The notes under the pieces are model-generated. The model did no database searches. It was not told the origin of the DNA and was given only the letters and a program-made list of their open reading frames with translations. A stretch of 64,000 bases of DNA from Kitasatospora sp. MAP12-44 (GTDB lineage: Bacteria; Actinomycetota; Actinomycetes; Streptomycetales; Streptomycetaceae): positions 2,232,001 to 2,296,000 of the forward strand of contig NZ_JARZAE010000004.1 in NCBI RefSeq assembly GCF_029892095.1, written 5' to 3'. This document shows positions 44,471 through 55,192 of the stretch, piece after piece (positions within the stretch are counted from its first letter, which is position 1; each line of letters opens with the position of its first letter). The translations under genes and the position numbers were made by a program.

Positions 44471-45334
44471 TCAGGCTTCTTGGAGCAAACCATCGAGAAG
44501 CTCCCAGCTTTCCTCCGGGGACAGGCTGTCGACCCGCAGCCGCTCCAACGTGGCGACGTACTCGGCGACCTCGCGGGGCCGGTCCAGGTAGAGCGCCGTG
44601 GTGAACTGCTCCAGGTAGACGACGTCCGCCAGGCCCGGCTCGGGGAAGCTCAGCACCGAGAAGGCACCACTCTCGGCCGACAGCCCGTCGAAGCCCAGCG
44701 GCATCACCTGCAGCACCACATTGGACTGCTGCGCCAGCTCGAGGAGCCGGGTCAACTGGCCGTGCATCACCTGCGGTCCGCCGCACGGCCGGCGCAGCGC
44801 CACCTCGTCCACGATGGCCAGCAGTTGCAGCCCGCCGCCCTCGAGCAGCCGCCGCTGGCGGCGCATCCGCACCTCGACCCGGCGCTCGATCTCCTGCTGC
44901 GGTGCGGAGTTGAAGCCGAGCCGGACCACGGCGCGCGCGTAGTCCTCGGTCTGCAGCAGGCCCGGGACGTGCTGCACCTCGTAGGAGCCGAGCGTGCAGG
45001 CGGCTTCCTCGAAACCCAGGTAGGTCTGGAACCAGCCCGGCACCACATCGCCGTAACCATGCCACCAGGGGGTGGCGTTGGCCTCCCGCACCAGCCCCAG
45101 CACCGCCGCCCGCTCGGCCTCGTCCCGCACGCCGTACAGGGTCAGCAGGTCGGCCACGTCACGGTCCTTGAAGCTGACCCGGCCCGCCTCCATCCGCCCG
45201 ATCTTCGACTCCGAGGCCCGGATCTCGTACCCCGCGTCCTCCCGGGAGACCCCCACCGCCTCGCGCAGCCGACGCAGCTGGGACCCCAGCAGCCGACGCA
45301 CCGTTGCACCGCTCCCCGTCTGCACCACACTCAT
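44471..45334 (-). CDS. XRE-family regulator with DUF5753 domain
   Basis: 287 aa, ATG after GGAGGAG. Helix-turn-helix LGSQLRRLREAVGVSREDAGYEIRASESKIGRMEAG (about 16-50) followed by the DUF5753 domain: VPGWFQTYLGFEEAACTLGSYEVQHVPGLLQTEDYARAV and RRQRRLLEGGGLQLLAIVDEVALRRPCGG. Such proteins (BldB/WhiJ-associated group) usually have a small DUF397 partner; none is seen next to this one. It may control the adjacent aldehyde dehydrogenase. Confidence 0.9.
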   Translation of the reverse strand: MSVVQTGSGATVRRLLGSQLRRLREAVGVSREDAGYEIRASESKIGRMEAGRVSFKDRDVADLLTLYGVRDEAERAAVLGLVREANATPWWHGYGDVVPGWFQTYLGFEEAACTLGSYEVQHVPGLLQTEDYARAVVRLGFNSAPQQEIERRVEVRMRRQRRLLEGGGLQLLAIVDEVALRRPCGGPQVMHGQLTRLLELAQQSNVVLQVMPLGFDGLSAESGAFSVLSFPEPGLADVVYLEQFTTALYLDRPREVAEYVATLERLRVDSLSPEESWELLDGLLQEA

Positions 45335-45430
45335 CGCGCGCTCCTCCGCCGGCGCTCTCCCCCGGGCGGAAGTCTGTCACGTCAGCCTGAGCAACGAGCC
45401 ACTGCTGACCAACCTTCGAACAAAAAGGAA

Positions 45431-45472
45431 CGGCACCTGCCCCCAGCTTGGTCGGGGAGGGGGCAGGCGCCG
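45431..45472 (-). terminator. gltBD terminator
   Basis: A 14-bp stem with one mismatch (45431-45444 with 45459-45472) lies 80 bp after the gltD stop. Confidence 0.7.
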
Positions 45473-45551
45473 TATAAACGTCGTCCGGCGGCTCTGACGG
45501 ACGGCGGTGGTGCAGCCCGGCCGGAGCCGAGCGGTGTGCGGGAGGGTTTTT

Positions 45552-47012
45552 TCAGACCACCAGGGGGCGGTCGGTCGGACGGATCGGGGAGGGCAGCGCG
45601 GTCTTGCCGCCCAGGTAGGTATCGACCGCCGCGGCGGCCGAACGGCCTTCCGCGATGGCCCAGACAATCAGGGACTGGCCGCGTCCGGCGTCACCACAAA
45701 CGTACACTCCCGGCACGTTGGTCGCGAAAACGCCGTCGCGGTTGATGTTGCCGCGGGCGTCGAGCTCGACGCCGAGCTGCTCCACCAGGCCGTTGGCGGT
45801 GTCGGTGCCGGTGAAGCCCATCGCCAGGGTGACCAGCTGCGCCGGGATCGAACGCTCGGTGCCTTCGATCGGCTGGAACCGGCCGTCCTTGAACTCGACC
45901 TCCACCAGGTGGAGCTCGGCGACGTTGCCGTCGGCGTCGCCGCTGAAGTGGGTGGTGTTCACGCTGTACACGCGGTCACCGCCCTCCTCGTGGGCGGAGG
46001 TGACCTTGTAGACCATCGGCATGGTCGGCCAGGGCTGGCCGGTCGGGCGGTCGTCGGCCGGGCGGGGCATGATCTCCAGCTGGGTGACCGAGGCCGCGCC
46101 CTGCCGCAGGGCGGTGCCCAGGCAGTCCGCGCCGGTGTCGCCGCCGCCGATCACGATGACGTGCTTGCCCTTGGCGCTGATCGGCGGCTCGACGAAGTCG
46201 CCCTCCTGCACCTTGTTGGCCAGCGGGAGGTACTCCATCGCCTGGTGGATGCCCTTCAACTCCCGTCCGGGGACGGGCAGGTCGCGGGCGGTGGTGGCAC
46301 CGGCGGCGACCACCACGGCGTCGAAGCGCTCGCGCAACTGCTGGCCGGTGATGTCCTCGCCGACGCTGACCCCGGTGCGGAACCGGGTGCCCTCCGCGCG
46401 CATCTGCTCGATGCGGCGGTTGATGTGGCGCTTCTCCATCTTGAACTCGGGGATGCCGTAGCGCAGCAGCCCGCCGATCCGGTCGGCGCGCTCGTACACC
46501 ACCACGGTGTGCCCGGCCCGGGTGAGCTGCTGGGCGACCGCGAGCCCGGCCGGCCCGGAGCCGACCACGGCGACCGTCTTGCCCGACAGCCGCTCCGGGA
46601 CCTGCGGGGTGACCCCGCCGTTGTCCCAGGCCTTGTCGATGATGGTGACCTCGACGTTCTTGATGGTCACCGCGTCCTGGTTGATCCCCAGCACGCAGGC
46701 CGACTCGCAGGGAGCCGGGCACAGGCGGCCGGTGAACTCCGGGAAGTTGTTGGTCGCGTGCAGCCGCTCGATCGCCCCGGTCCAGTCCTCCCGGTAGGAG
46801 AGGTCGTTCCACTCGGGGATCAGGTTCCCCAGCGGGCAGCCGTTGTGGCAGAACGGGATGCCGCAGTCCATGCAGCGGCCGGCCTGCTTGGTGATGATCG
46901 GCAGCAGGCTGCGCTCGACGTAGACCTCGTTCCAGTCCCGCAGTCGGACGTCGACGGGCCGGCGCTCGGCCAGCTGCTTGGGGGTCGTCAGGAAGCCCTT
47001 GGGGTCAGCCAT
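45552..47012 (-). CDS. gltD: Glutamate synthase small subunit
   Basis: 486 aa. FAD/NADPH-dependent beta subunit of glutamate synthase. The N-terminal Cys motifs [22 protein letters not shown] and [12 protein letters not shown] bind the Fe-S clusters; [17 protein letters not shown] is the FAD fold (about 150) and [15 protein letters not shown] the NADPH fold (about 290). [17 protein letters not shown] residues near 440 end the core. It overlaps gltB by 8 bp and passes electrons to it. Confidence 0.95.
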   Translation of the reverse strand: MADPKGFLTTPKQLAERRPVDVRLRDWNEVYVERSLLPIITKQAGRCMDCGIPFCHNGCPLGNLIPEWNDLSYREDWTGAIERLHATNNFPEFTGRLCPAPCESACVLGINQDAVTIKNVEVTIIDKAWDNGGVTPQVPERLSGKTVAVVGSGPAGLAVAQQLTRAGHTVVVYERADRIGGLLRYGIPEFKMEKRHINRRIEQMRAEGTRFRTGVSVGEDITGQQLRERFDAVVVAAGATTARDLPVPGRELKGIHQAMEYLPLANKVQEGDFVEPPISAKGKHVIVIGGGDTGADCLGTALRQGAASVTQLEIMPRPADDRPTGQPWPTMPMVYKVTSAHEEGGDRVYSVNTTHFSGDADGNVAELHLVEVEFKDGRFQPIEGTERSIPAQLVTLAMGFTGTDTANGLVEQLGVELDARGNINRDGVFATNVPGVYVCGDAGRGQSLIVWAIAEGRSAAAAVDTYLGGKTALPSPIRPTDRPLVV

Positions 47013-50000
47013 GTGCCGCCTCCATCATCTTGCGGGTGGTCTCGGACTCGGAGAGTCCGTCTCGCTCAGCGGCGTCCTTGGCGGCGAGCACGGCCTTGTA
47101 GTCGGTCGGCATGATCTTGGAGAAGCGGGAGACCCCGCTGCCCCAGTCGGCCAGGAGCTCGGCGGCGACGGTGGAGCCGGTCTCCTCGTAGTGCTGCTGG
47201 ACGGTCTCGCGCAGCCAGTCGCGATCGGCGGCGGTCGGGGCCTCGATGCCCACCATGCCGTCGTTGACGTTGGCCGGACGCAGGTCCAGCACGTACGCGA
47301 TACCGCCGGACATGCCCGCGGCCAGGTTGCGGCCGGTCTCGCCGAGCACCACGACTCGTCCGCCGGTCATGTACTCCAGGCCGTGGTCGCCCACGCCCTC
47401 GACGACCAGGGTCGCCCCGGAGTTGCGGACGGCGAAGCGCTCACCGGCCTTGCCGCGCAGGTGGATCCGGCCGCTGGTGGCGCCGTAGCCGATGGTGTTG
47501 CCGGCGATCACGTGGGCTTGCGCGTCGGCGCCGATGGCGGCCGCGTCCCGGGCCGGGCGGACCACGATCACGCCGCCCGAAAGGCCCTTGCCCACATAGT
47601 CGTTGGCGTCGCCCTCCAGGCGCAGCGTGATGCCGCTGGGCACGAAGGCGCCGAAGGACTGGCCCGCCGAGCCGGTGAAGGTGACGTCGATGGTGCCCTC
47701 GGGCAGGCCCTCGCCGCGGTAGCGCTTGGTCACCTGGTGGCCGAGCATGGTGCCGACCGTGCGGTTGACGTTGCGGATCGGCAGCTGGATGCGGACCGCG
47801 TCGCCGCGCTCCAGGGCGTCCTCGGCCAGCTCGATCAGCTGGTTGTCGAGCGCCTTGTCCAGCGAGTGGTCCTGGACGGTGGTGTTGTGCAGGGCGGCGC
47901 CCTCGGGCAGCGCCGGGACGTGCAGCAGCGGGGCCAGGTCGAGACCGGCGGCCTTCCAGTGCGAGATGGCGGCGGCCGCGTCGATGTGCTCGGCGTGCCC
48001 GACGGCCTCCTCGATGGAGCGGAAGCCCAGCTCGGCGAGGATCTCGCGGACCTCCTCGGCGATGAACTCGAAGAAGTTCACCACGAATTCGGGCTTGCCG
48101 GAGAAGCGCTCGCGCAGCACCGGGTTCTGGGTGGCGACGCCGACCGGGCAGGTGTCCAGGTGGCAGACCCGCATCATGATGCAGCCGGAGACCACCAGCG
48201 GCGCGGTGGCGAAACCGAACTCCTCGGCGCCCAGCAGGGCTGCGATCACCACGTCGCGGCCGGTCTTGAGCTGGCCGTCGGTCTGCACCACGATCCGGTC
48301 GCGCAGGCCGTTGAGCAGCAGGGTCTGCTGGGTCTCGGCGAGACCGAGCTCCCAGGGGCCGCCCGCGTGCTTGAGCGAGGTCAGCGGCGAGGCGCCGGTG
48401 CCGCCGTCGTGGCCGGAGACCAGCACCACGTCCGCGTGCGCCTTGGAGACGCCGGCCGCGACCGTGCCCACGCCGACCTCGGAGACCAGCTTCACGTGGA
48501 TGCGGGCCGCCGGGTTGGCGTTCTTGAGGTCGTGGATCAGCTGAGCCAGGTCCTCGATGGAGTAGATGTCGTGGTGCGGCGGCGGGGAGATCAGGCCGAC
48601 GCCCGGGGTGGAGTGCCGGGTCTTGGCGACCCACGGGTAGACCTTGTGGCCGGGCAGCTGGCCGCCCTCGCCGGGCTTGGCGCCCTGCGCCATCTTGATC
48701 TGGATGTCGTCCGCATTGACCAGGTACTCGGAGGTGACGCCGAAGCGGCCGGAGGCGACCTGCTTGATCGCCGAGCGGCGCTCGGGGTCGTACAGGCGCT
48801 CCGGGTCCTCGCCGCCCTCACCGGTGTTGGACTTGCCGCCCAGGCGGTTCATCGCGATGGCCAGCGTCTCGTGCGCCTCCATCGAGATGGAGCCGTAGGA
48901 CATCGCGCCAGTGGAGAAGCGCTTGACGATCTCGGAGACCGGCTCGACCTCGTCGACGGAGATCGGGGGGCGGGCGCCGGCGTCCAGCTTGAACAGGCCG
49001 CGCAGCGTCATCAGCCGCTCGGACTGCTCGTTCACCCGCTCGGTGTACTGCTTGAAGATGTCGTAGCGCCGGGTGCGGGTGGAGTGCTGGAGACGGAAGA
49101 CGGTGTCCGGGTCGAACAGGTGCGGCTCGCCCTCACGGCGCCACTGGTACTCGCCGCCGATGTCCAGCGCGCGGTGCGCGGCGGAGATGCCGGAGGCCGG
49201 GTAGGCCTTGGCGTGCCGGGCGGCGACCTCCTTGGCGATCTCCGCCAGGCCGATGCCGCCGAGCTTGGTGGTGGTGCCGGCGAAGTAGCTGTCCACGGTC
49301 TCCTGGGAGAGGCCGATGACCTCGAAGACCTGGGCGCCGCGGTAGGAGGCGACGGTGGAGATGCCCATCTTGGACATCACCTTCAGGACGCCCTTGCCGA
49401 GCGCCTTGATCAGGTTGCGGATCGCCTTCTGCGCGTCGATGCCGGTCAGGAAGGTGCCCTGGGCGACCAGGTCCTCGACCGTCTCCATCGCCAGGTACGG
49501 GTTGATCGCGCTGGCGCCGTAGCCGACCAGCAGGGCCACGTGGTGGACCTCGCGGACGTCACCGGCCTCGACCAGCAGCGAGACCTTGGTGCGCTGCTTG
49601 GTGCGGATCAGGTGGTGGTGCACGGCGGAGGTGAGCAGCAGCGAGGGGATCGGCGCGTGCTCGGCGTCCGAGTGGCGGTCGGACAGGACGATGATCCGCG
49701 CGCCGTCGGCGATCGCGGCGTCCGCCTCGTCCGCTATGGCCTTCAGCCGGGCGGCCAGCGCGTCGCCGCCGCCGGAGACCCGGTAGAGGCCGGAGAGCGT
49801 GACGGCCTTCAGGCCGGGCTGGTCGCCGTCGGCGTTGATGTGGATGAGCTTGGCGAGCTCGTCGTTGTCGATCACCGGGAACGGCATGCCCACCGAGCGG
49901 CAGGCGGCCGACTCGGCGGCCAGCAGGTTGCCCTCGGGGCCGAGGTTGCTCAGCAGCGAGGTGACGAGCTCCTCGCGGATGGCGTCCAGCGGCGGGTTGG

Positions 50001-51609
50001 TGACCTGCGCGAACAGCTGGATGAAGTAGTCGAAGAGCAGCCGGGGCTTCTCGGAGAGCGCGGCGATCGGCGAGTCGGTGCCCATCGAACCGAGCGCCTC
50101 ACCACCGGTCTTGGCCATCGGCGCCAGGATGACGCGCAGCTCCTCCTCGGTGTAGCCGAAGGTCTGCTGACGGCGCGTCACCGAGGCGTGGGTGTGCGCG
50201 ATGTGCTCGCGCTCGGGCAGCTTGGAGAGCTGGATCTGACCGGCGGCCACCCACTCCGCGTACGGGTACTCGGCGGCCAGCTCGGACTTGATCTCCTCGT
50301 CCTCGACGATCCGCCGCTGCTCGGTGTCGATCAGGAACATCTTGCCGGGCTGCAGGCGGCCCTTCTTGACGACCTTCTCCTGCTCGATGTCGAGCACGCC
50401 GACCTCGGAGGAGAGCACCACCAGGCCGTCCTCGGTGACCCAGTAGCGGGCCGGGCGCAGGCCGTTGCGGTCCAGGACCGCGCCGATCTGGGTGCCGTCG
50501 GTGAAGGTGACGCAGGCCGGGCCGTCCCAGGGCTCCATCAGGTTGGAGTGGTATTGGTAGAAGGCGCGCCGGGCCGAGTCCATGGTGGCGTGGTTCTCCC
50601 AGGCCTCCGGGATCATCATCAGCACCGAGTGCGGCAGCGAGCGGCCACCCAGGTGGAGCAGCTCCAGGACCTCGTCGAAGGAGGCCGAGTCGGAGTGGTC
50701 CGGGGTGCAGACCGGGAAGATCCGGGACAGGTCGCCGGGGATCAGGTCGGTGGCGAGCTGGGATTCCCGGGCGGTCATCCAGTTGCGGTTGCCCTTGACG
50801 GTGTTGATCTCGCCGTTGTGCGCGACGAACCGGTACGGGTGGGCCAGCGGCCAGCTCGGGAAGGTGTTGGTGGAGAAGCGGGAGTGGATCAGGCCGATCG
50901 CGGAGGCGTAGAGCCGGTCCGAGAGGTCGGGGAAGAAGGGCTCCAGCTGCCCGGTGGTGAGCATGCCCTTGTAGACGATGGTCCGGGCGGAGAGCGACGG
51001 GAAGTACACGCCGGCCTCGCGCTCGGCGCGCTTGCGCACGACGAAGCCGATCCGGTCCAGCTCGATGCCGGTGCGGTCGGTGTGCGTGAGGAAGAGCTGG
51101 CGGAAGCGCGGCATCACCGAGCGGGCGGTGGCGCCGAGCAGGTCGGGGGCGATCGGGACGTCGCGCCAGCCGAGGACGGTCGCGCCCTCGTCGGCGGCGA
51201 TGGCCTCGATCTGCGCGACCGCGGCGGCGTCGGCCGCGTTGTCGTCGGGGAGGAAGGCGATGCCGACCGCGTAGGCGCCGGCGTCGGGGAGCTCGAAGTC
51301 GACCTGGGCGCGCAGGAAGGCGTCCGGGACCTGCGTCAGGATGCCCGCGCCGTCACCGGAGTCCGGCTCGGCGCCGGTGGCGCCGCGGTGCTCCAGGTTG
51401 CGCAGGACGGTCAGTGCCTGCTCGACGATCTTGTGATCGGCGACACCGGTCAGTGTGGCGACGAAGCCGACGCCGCAGGCGTCATGTTCGTTGCGCGGGT
51501 CGTAAAGGCCCTGAGCAGCAGGTCGCGCATCCGGAACGAGCGCGTACGGTCGGCGCGCGGCGCCGTCCTGCTCGGGCTCGTTGGCGGAGTGCATGGATGC
51601 AGACAGCAT
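47005..51609 (-). CDS. gltB: Glutamate synthase large subunit
   Basis: 1534 aa; ATG 51609 follows GGGAG. It transfers the glutamine amide nitrogen to 2-oxoglutarate. The class II glutaminase nucleophile is Cys45 in [11 protein letters not shown], exposed after propeptide removal. Further on are the [24 protein letters not shown] block, the FMN/2-oxoglutarate domain with [10 protein letters not shown] and [19 protein letters not shown], the Fe-S Cys cluster [13 protein letters not shown], and the C-terminal beta-helix with [10 protein letters not shown]. Size is standard for bacterial GltB. Upstream are a GlnR-like box and the palindrome shared with pyk. Confidence 0.95.
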   Translation of the reverse strand: MLSASMHSANEPEQDGAARRPYALVPDARPAAQGLYDPRNEHDACGVGFVATLTGVADHKIVEQALTVLRNLEHRGATGAEPDSGDGAGILTQVPDAFLRAQVDFELPDAGAYAVGIAFLPDDNAADAAAVAQIEAIAADEGATVLGWRDVPIAPDLLGATARSVMPRFRQLFLTHTDRTGIELDRIGFVVRKRAEREAGVYFPSLSARTIVYKGMLTTGQLEPFFPDLSDRLYASAIGLIHSRFSTNTFPSWPLAHPYRFVAHNGEINTVKGNRNWMTARESQLATDLIPGDLSRIFPVCTPDHSDSASFDEVLELLHLGGRSLPHSVLMMIPEAWENHATMDSARRAFYQYHSNLMEPWDGPACVTFTDGTQIGAVLDRNGLRPARYWVTEDGLVVLSSEVGVLDIEQEKVVKKGRLQPGKMFLIDTEQRRIVEDEEIKSELAAEYPYAEWVAAGQIQLSKLPEREHIAHTHASVTRRQQTFGYTEEELRVILAPMAKTGGEALGSMGTDSPIAALSEKPRLLFDYFIQLFAQVTNPPLDAIREELVTSLLSNLGPEGNLLAAESAACRSVGMPFPVIDNDELAKLIHINADGDQPGLKAVTLSGLYRVSGGGDALAARLKAIADEADAAIADGARIIVLSDRHSDAEHAPIPSLLLTSAVHHHLIRTKQRTKVSLLVEAGDVREVHHVALLVGYGASAINPYLAMETVEDLVAQGTFLTGIDAQKAIRNLIKALGKGVLKVMSKMGISTVASYRGAQVFEVIGLSQETVDSYFAGTTTKLGGIGLAEIAKEVAARHAKAYPASGISAAHRALDIGGEYQWRREGEPHLFDPDTVFRLQHSTRTRRYDIFKQYTERVNEQSERLMTLRGLFKLDAGARPPISVDEVEPVSEIVKRFSTGAMSYGSISMEAHETLAIAMNRLGGKSNTGEGGEDPERLYDPERRSAIKQVASGRFGVTSEYLVNADDIQIKMAQGAKPGEGGQLPGHKVYPWVAKTRHSTPGVGLISPPPHHDIYSIEDLAQLIHDLKNANPAARIHVKLVSEVGVGTVAAGVSKAHADVVLVSGHDGGTGASPLTSLKHAGGPWELGLAETQQTLLLNGLRDRIVVQTDGQLKTGRDVVIAALLGAEEFGFATAPLVVSGCIMMRVCHLDTCPVGVATQNPVLRERFSGKPEFVVNFFEFIAEEVREILAELGFRSIEEAVGHAEHIDAAAAISHWKAAGLDLAPLLHVPALPEGAALHNTTVQDHSLDKALDNQLIELAEDALERGDAVRIQLPIRNVNRTVGTMLGHQVTKRYRGEGLPEGTIDVTFTGSAGQSFGAFVPSGITLRLEGDANDYVGKGLSGGVIVVRPARDAAAIGADAQAHVIAGNTIGYGATSGRIHLRGKAGERFAVRNSGATLVVEGVGDHGLEYMTGGRVVVLGETGRNLAAGMSGGIAYVLDLRPANVNDGMVGIEAPTAADRDWLRETVQQHYEETGSTVAAELLADWGSGVSRFSKIMPTDYKAVLAAKDAAERDGLSESETTRKMMEAAHG

Positions 51610-51791
51610 CGGCTCTCCCGTCGTCGTCTTCGGCAAAGTGCATAAGTGCAACAGGGACGACGTTGGCCCTCTGCGATTTCGTGCAGGTTACATGATGCCG
51701 CACATCCCGGAAAGTGGAATCTGTCGTCCACATGGCGGACACAACCCCAGGTCAGAGGCTGTTACCGGCCGGTAATGGCATCGCGGAGAGT
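51610..51791 (-). promoter_or_regulatory. gltB control region
   Basis: On the minus strand GTAAC-N6-GAAAT (51691-51676), 67 bp before the start, resembles one half of a GlnR box. Adjacent direct repeats AAGTGCAT and AAGTGCAA (about 51637-51652, plus strand) may be a second control site. A perfect palindrome TTACCGGCCGGTAA lies farther up at 51762-51775. No clear -10/-35 pair was chosen. Confidence 0.4.
51762..51775. promoter_or_regulatory. Palindrome upstream of gltB, shared with pyk
   Basis: TTACCGGCCGGTAA is a perfect 14-bp palindrome, about 150 bp before the gltB start; with flanks it is the near-twin of the motif before pyk. Confidence 0.45.
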
Positions 51792-52072
51792 TGACTCCTC
51801 ATCCGCACGCTCCCTCCAGTGTGCCCGGTGGTTCGCGGCCCGAAACAGGGCTGAAACGCGAAAGCGATCGGGGCTCTCGAGAGCACCTGCGATTCCGCCC
51901 TCCAGGGGCGGCCGAAGGCGCTGGACCTGCGGGTCCGGCGCACCTCTCGGCGATGGTAGAGGGGCCGGACCACCTCGCCCTATGTGCGGAACGTCACGCA
52001 TGGGATGGTATAAACATGCACGCTGCTGTGGTTTCGGACAAGTGCGTACGGGTGGCGCAGTCGTTTTGGGCG
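51792..52072. other. Non-coding stretch between gltB and the VIT gene
   Basis: About 280 bp in which no reading frame has coding character or a supported start. GGTATAAACATG near 52008 is AT-rich for this genome. No strong terminator for the VIT gene was found. Confidence 0.4.
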
Positions 52073-52825
52073 TCAGCCGAGGTGGCCGCCGATCAGCGAG
52101 CCCAGCAGGTACGTCACCCCGGCCGCGGCGCCGCCCAGCACCAGCTGGCGCAGCCCGCTGAACCACCAGCTGCGCGCCGTCACCCGGGCCACCACCGCGC
52201 CGCAGAGGAAGAGCCCGAGGACGGCCAGGACCAGCGCGGGCAGCAGGGTCGTGGCGCCCAGCAGGTAGGGCAGCAGCGGGAGCAGCGCGCCGAGCGCGAA
52301 GCAGCCGAACGAGGAGACGGCGGCGACCAGCGGCGAGGGGAGGTCGTACGGGTCGATCCCCAGCTCCTCCCGCGCGTGGATCTCCAGCGCCTGCACCGGA
52401 TCGGCGGAGAGCTGCTTGGCCACCTCGCGGGCCAGCGCCGGCTCGACGCCGCGGCCGATGTAGAGGTTGGTCAGCTCGGCGAGCTCGGCGTTCGGGTTGC
52501 GGATCAGCTCCAGCCGCTCGATCTCCAGCTCGGCCTGGACCAGCTCGCGCTGCGAGGCGACCGAGGTGTACTCGCCGGCCGCCATCGAGCAGGCTCCGGC
52601 GGCGAGCCCGGCCAGGCCGGTGATGATCACGACGCTGCTGCTGGCGGCGCCGCCGACCACGCCGGTCATCAGGGCGAAGTTGGAGACCAGGCCGTCCATC
52701 GCGCCGAAGACGGCGGGGCGCAGCCAGCCGCCGTTGACGTCGCGGTGGCTGTGCTCATGGGCCTCCGCTGCGGGCGGCTCCGGGGTCTGTCCACTGATGA
52801 GCGGTTCTGCGATGGTCACGGTCAC
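52073..52825 (-). CDS. VIT1/CCC1-family transporter
   Basis: 250 aa, GTG after GAGGAGGAC. Membrane protein of the iron/manganese vacuolar transporter family: GGWLRPAVFGAMDGLVSNFALMTGVVGG in helix 1, GLAGLAAGACSMAAGEYTSVASQRE in helix 2, a helical cytoplasmic domain rich in Glu (ELVQAELEIERLELIRNPNAELAEL) and three C-terminal helices. Fe2+ or Mn2+ export from the cytoplasm is likely from family knowledge. Confidence 0.88.
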   Translation of the reverse strand: MTVTIAEPLISGQTPEPPAAEAHEHSHRDVNGGWLRPAVFGAMDGLVSNFALMTGVVGGAASSSVVIITGLAGLAAGACSMAAGEYTSVASQRELVQAELEIERLELIRNPNAELAELTNLYIGRGVEPALAREVAKQLSADPVQALEIHAREELGIDPYDLPSPLVAAVSSFGCFALGALLPLLPYLLGATTLLPALVLAVLGLFLCGAVVARVTARSWWFSGLRQLVLGGAAAGVTYLLGSLIGGHLG

Positions 52826-53017
52826 GGCGCTGCGTCCTCCTCGGGCGTCCCCCCTCAGCGCAGCCGGGCACGGCGAAACGCCGTGAGAAAGCGGGCTGCC
52901 CGATGGGCTCTCATGCCATGAAGCTAGCCCGATCGAGTGACACTTTCCAGCAAGGAAGCCCTGGCTAACCTCGCTGACCTGCGGTTTTACCTCCGGGGCG
53001 GTCCGCGCGGATGCGAC

Positions 53018-53050
53018 GGACCCCCGCAGCCGGGGCGGCTGCGGGGGTCC
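53018..53050 (-). terminator. lgt terminator
   Basis: GGACCCCCGCAGCC and GGCTGCGGGGGTCC form a perfect 14-bp stem with a GGGGC loop, 20 bp after the lgt stop. Confidence 0.85.
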
Positions 53051-53070
53051 GGGGTGAGCGGTGAACGGGG

Positions 53071-54120
53071 TCAGGAGGTGGCGGTGTCCTTGGAGACGGC
53101 CGGCTCCGCGGCCTTCTCGATGGCCTCGCCCTTGGCCTTGACCTTGACCTTGGCCTTGCCGTCTGCCTTGTCGGTGGACTCGGCGGTGGCGGTGGCGGTG
53201 GCGGTGGCGGTGGCGGTGGCGGTGGCGATGGCGATCGCCTCAGCGCCAGCGTCGTCGGTGTCGGCGGAGGCGCCGCTCGGCTCGTCGACGCGCGAGTCCG
53301 GGTCGATGGAGTTGGGATCCTCCCGGCCGGGGCGCTTGCGACCGACGATCACCAGGTAGGTGACGGCGCCGATGAAGACGACGATGCACGTCCAGTCGTT
53401 GAGCCGCAGCCCGAGGATGTGGTGGGCCTCATCGATCCGCAGGTACTCGATCCAGGCCCGGCCCACCGTGTAGGCCGCGACGTACAGCGCGAAGACCCGG
53501 CCGTGGCCCAGCGTGAAGCGGCGGTCGGCCCAGATCACCAGGATCGCGACGCCGACGCACCAGATCGACTCGTACAGGAAGGTCGGCTGGAAGATGCCGC
53601 TGGTGACCGTGCCGTCGGGGTTGACCTTGTGGATCTCCAGGCCCCAGGGCATCGTGGTCGCCTTGCCGTAGAGCTCCTGGTTGAACCAGTTGCCCCAGCG
53701 ACCGCACGCCTGCGCGAGCGCGATGCCCGGCGCGATGGCGTCCGCGTACGCGGGCAGCGGCACGCCCCGGCGGCGGCAGCCGATCCAGGCACCGACCGCG
53801 CCGAGCGCGATGGCGCCCCAGATGCCCAGGCCGCCCTCCCAGATCCGCAGCGCGTTCCAGGGGTCCATGCCCGGGTCGAAGTAGAGCTGGTGATCGGTGA
53901 TCACGTGGTACAGCCGGCCGCCGACCAGGCCGAACGGCACGGCCCAGACCGCGATGTCACCCACCGTGTGCTTGGCGCCGCCACGGGCGAGCCAGCGCTT
54001 GGTGCCGAGCCAGACGGCCACGGCGACACCGATGATGATGCAGAAGGCGTACGCGCGCAGCGGGATCGGTCCCAGATACAGGACGCCCCGCGACGGGCTC
54101 GGGATGTAAGCGAGTTCCAT
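53071..54120 (-). CDS. lgt: Prolipoprotein diacylglyceryl transferase with repetitive C-terminal tail
   Basis: 349 aa from ATG 54120 (MELAYIPSPSRGVLYLG). Membrane enzyme that transfers diacylglycerol from phosphatidylglycerol to the lipobox Cys of prolipoproteins, such as LivK and the VWA protein here. Seen: IPLRAYAFCIIIG, RIWEGGLGIWGA, the signature GRWGNWFNQELYG (about 150) and GRAWIEYLRID. The core ends near residue 270; the remaining about 75 residues are low-complexity, with an (Ala-Thr)n run and a Lys-rich end, as in other streptomycete Lgt proteins. No strong ribosome-binding site is seen. Confidence 0.93.
   Translation of the reverse strand: MELAYIPSPSRGVLYLGPIPLRAYAFCIIIGVAVAVWLGTKRWLARGGAKHTVGDIAVWAVPFGLVGGRLYHVITDHQLYFDPGMDPWNALRIWEGGLGIWGAIALGAVGAWIGCRRRGVPLPAYADAIAPGIALAQACGRWGNWFNQELYGKATTMPWGLEIHKVNPDGTVTSGIFQPTFLYESIWCVGVAILVIWADRRFTLGHGRVFALYVAAYTVGRAWIEYLRIDEAHHILGLRLNDWTCIVVFIGAVTYLVIVGRKRPGREDPNSIDPDSRVDEPSGASADTDDAGAEAIAIATATATATATATATAESTDKADGKAKVKVKAKGEAIEKAAEPAVSKDTATS
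53182..53235. repeat. Hexanucleotide tandem repeat in lgt
   Basis: Seven copies of GGCGGT and two of GGCGAT in a row encode the alternating Ala-Thr/Ala-Ile tail of Lgt. As a multiple of three it can change length without a frameshift. Confidence 0.9.
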
Positions 54121-54246
54121 AGCAAGGTCGACGCTACCGTGTCGTGACCTTGGATCCGGCACCGGTCGGTGTACCGGTTCGGATACAGCGCCGCCGATCG
54201 GCCTCGCGGCGGCGCCATCGTGCCGGTCGGTCTTAACCTTCCGCGC

Positions 54247-55119
54247 TCAACCGGTGGTGGCCGGAGCGGGCTGGTTGGGGTCGGTCTCGGCGGCCGTACT
54301 GCTCGGCGCCGGGCTGGCCGAGGCCGAGCCGGTGGTGCCCAGCGGCTTGCCCGCGATCGCCGCGTTCACCCACTTCACCAGGTTGTCCGGGGTGATCTGC
54401 TCGCCGTCCATGGTCGGATAGATCGGCTTGCCGTTGAGCAGGATGGTCGGCGTGGAGGTGTAGCCGGACTTGTCGAAGTCCTGCTCGACGGAGGAGACCC
54501 AGCCGCCGAACTTGTTGCTGTTGACGCAGCTCTCGAAGGTGGGCGAGTCCAGGCCCGGGACCTGCTTGGCGAGCGCGATCAGCTTGCTCTTGTCGGCCCA
54601 GGCGTCGGTGGTCTCGTCCGGCTGGTTGCGGTAGAGCACGTCGTGGTAGGCCCGGAAGTATCCGGCGTCCTGGGCGCAGGCGAGCGCGTTGGCGCCGTTC
54701 TTGGAGCCCTTGCCGCTGTCGTGCCGGTCGATGAACGAGACGAGGTGGTAGTTGCCGTAGATCTTGCCCTGGTCCTGCAACTGGTCGACGGTGGGGGCGA
54801 ACTCCCGCTCGAACTGGCCGCAGGCCGGGCAGCGCGGGTCCTCGTAGACGGTGAGAGTGGCCGGTGCGTTGGCCGGGCCGTCCGGGATCACCAGGTTCTT
54901 GTTGCCGATCGCGCCGGCCGGCGAGACGGTCGGGACGTCCGGCTTGGAGCGGTTGTTCTGCACCACGACGCCGATGCCCGCCGCGATCGCCAGCACCGCG
55001 AGCACCGAGCCCAGGACGATCATCTTCTTCTTGCGGCTGTCCCTGGCCTCCTGCGCGGCCCGATCCTCCAGCATCCGCTCGCGGGCCGTACGCTTGCCAT
55101 CTCGGTTCTTCTCACTCAT
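54247..55119 (-). CDS. DsbA-like membrane-anchored thioredoxin-fold protein
   Basis: 290 aa. A charged cytoplasmic start is followed by one membrane helix (MIVLGSVLAVLAIAAGIGVVV, about 33-53) and an extracytoplasmic thioredoxin-fold domain with the active-site motif CPAC (Cys97, Cys100) in YEDPRCPACGQFERE and the cis-Pro region YTSTPTILLNGKPIYP. Ser/Ala/Pro-rich tail. It likely makes or rearranges disulfides in exported proteins. It lies 73 bp after a MauE/DoxX-like membrane gene, a common partner supplying or passing on electrons. Confidence 0.88.
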   Translation of the reverse strand: MSEKNRDGKRTARERMLEDRAAQEARDSRKKKMIVLGSVLAVLAIAAGIGVVVQNNRSKPDVPTVSPAGAIGNKNLVIPDGPANAPATLTVYEDPRCPACGQFEREFAPTVDQLQDQGKIYGNYHLVSFIDRHDSGKGSKNGANALACAQDAGYFRAYHDVLYRNQPDETTDAWADKSKLIALAKQVPGLDSPTFESCVNSNKFGGWVSSVEQDFDKSGYTSTPTILLNGKPIYPTMDGEQITPDNLVKWVNAAIAGKPLGTTGSASASPAPSSTAAETDPNQPAPATTG

Positions 55120-55192
55120 GGGATTTGCTCTCAGCAGACTGGACGGACAGTCCGACGTCGATGTCGGACCTCGATGGGAGCCGGACCCGCCG

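Noticed and set aside
46978..51645. A 1555-codon open frame opposite gltB
   Set aside because: It is the antisense shadow of gltB, caused by very high GC and third-position bias; its product is low-complexity and resembles no protein.
53182..53235. Repeat run considered as a CRISPR or regulatory array
   Set aside because: It is a simple in-frame hexamer repeat inside lgt without spacers.
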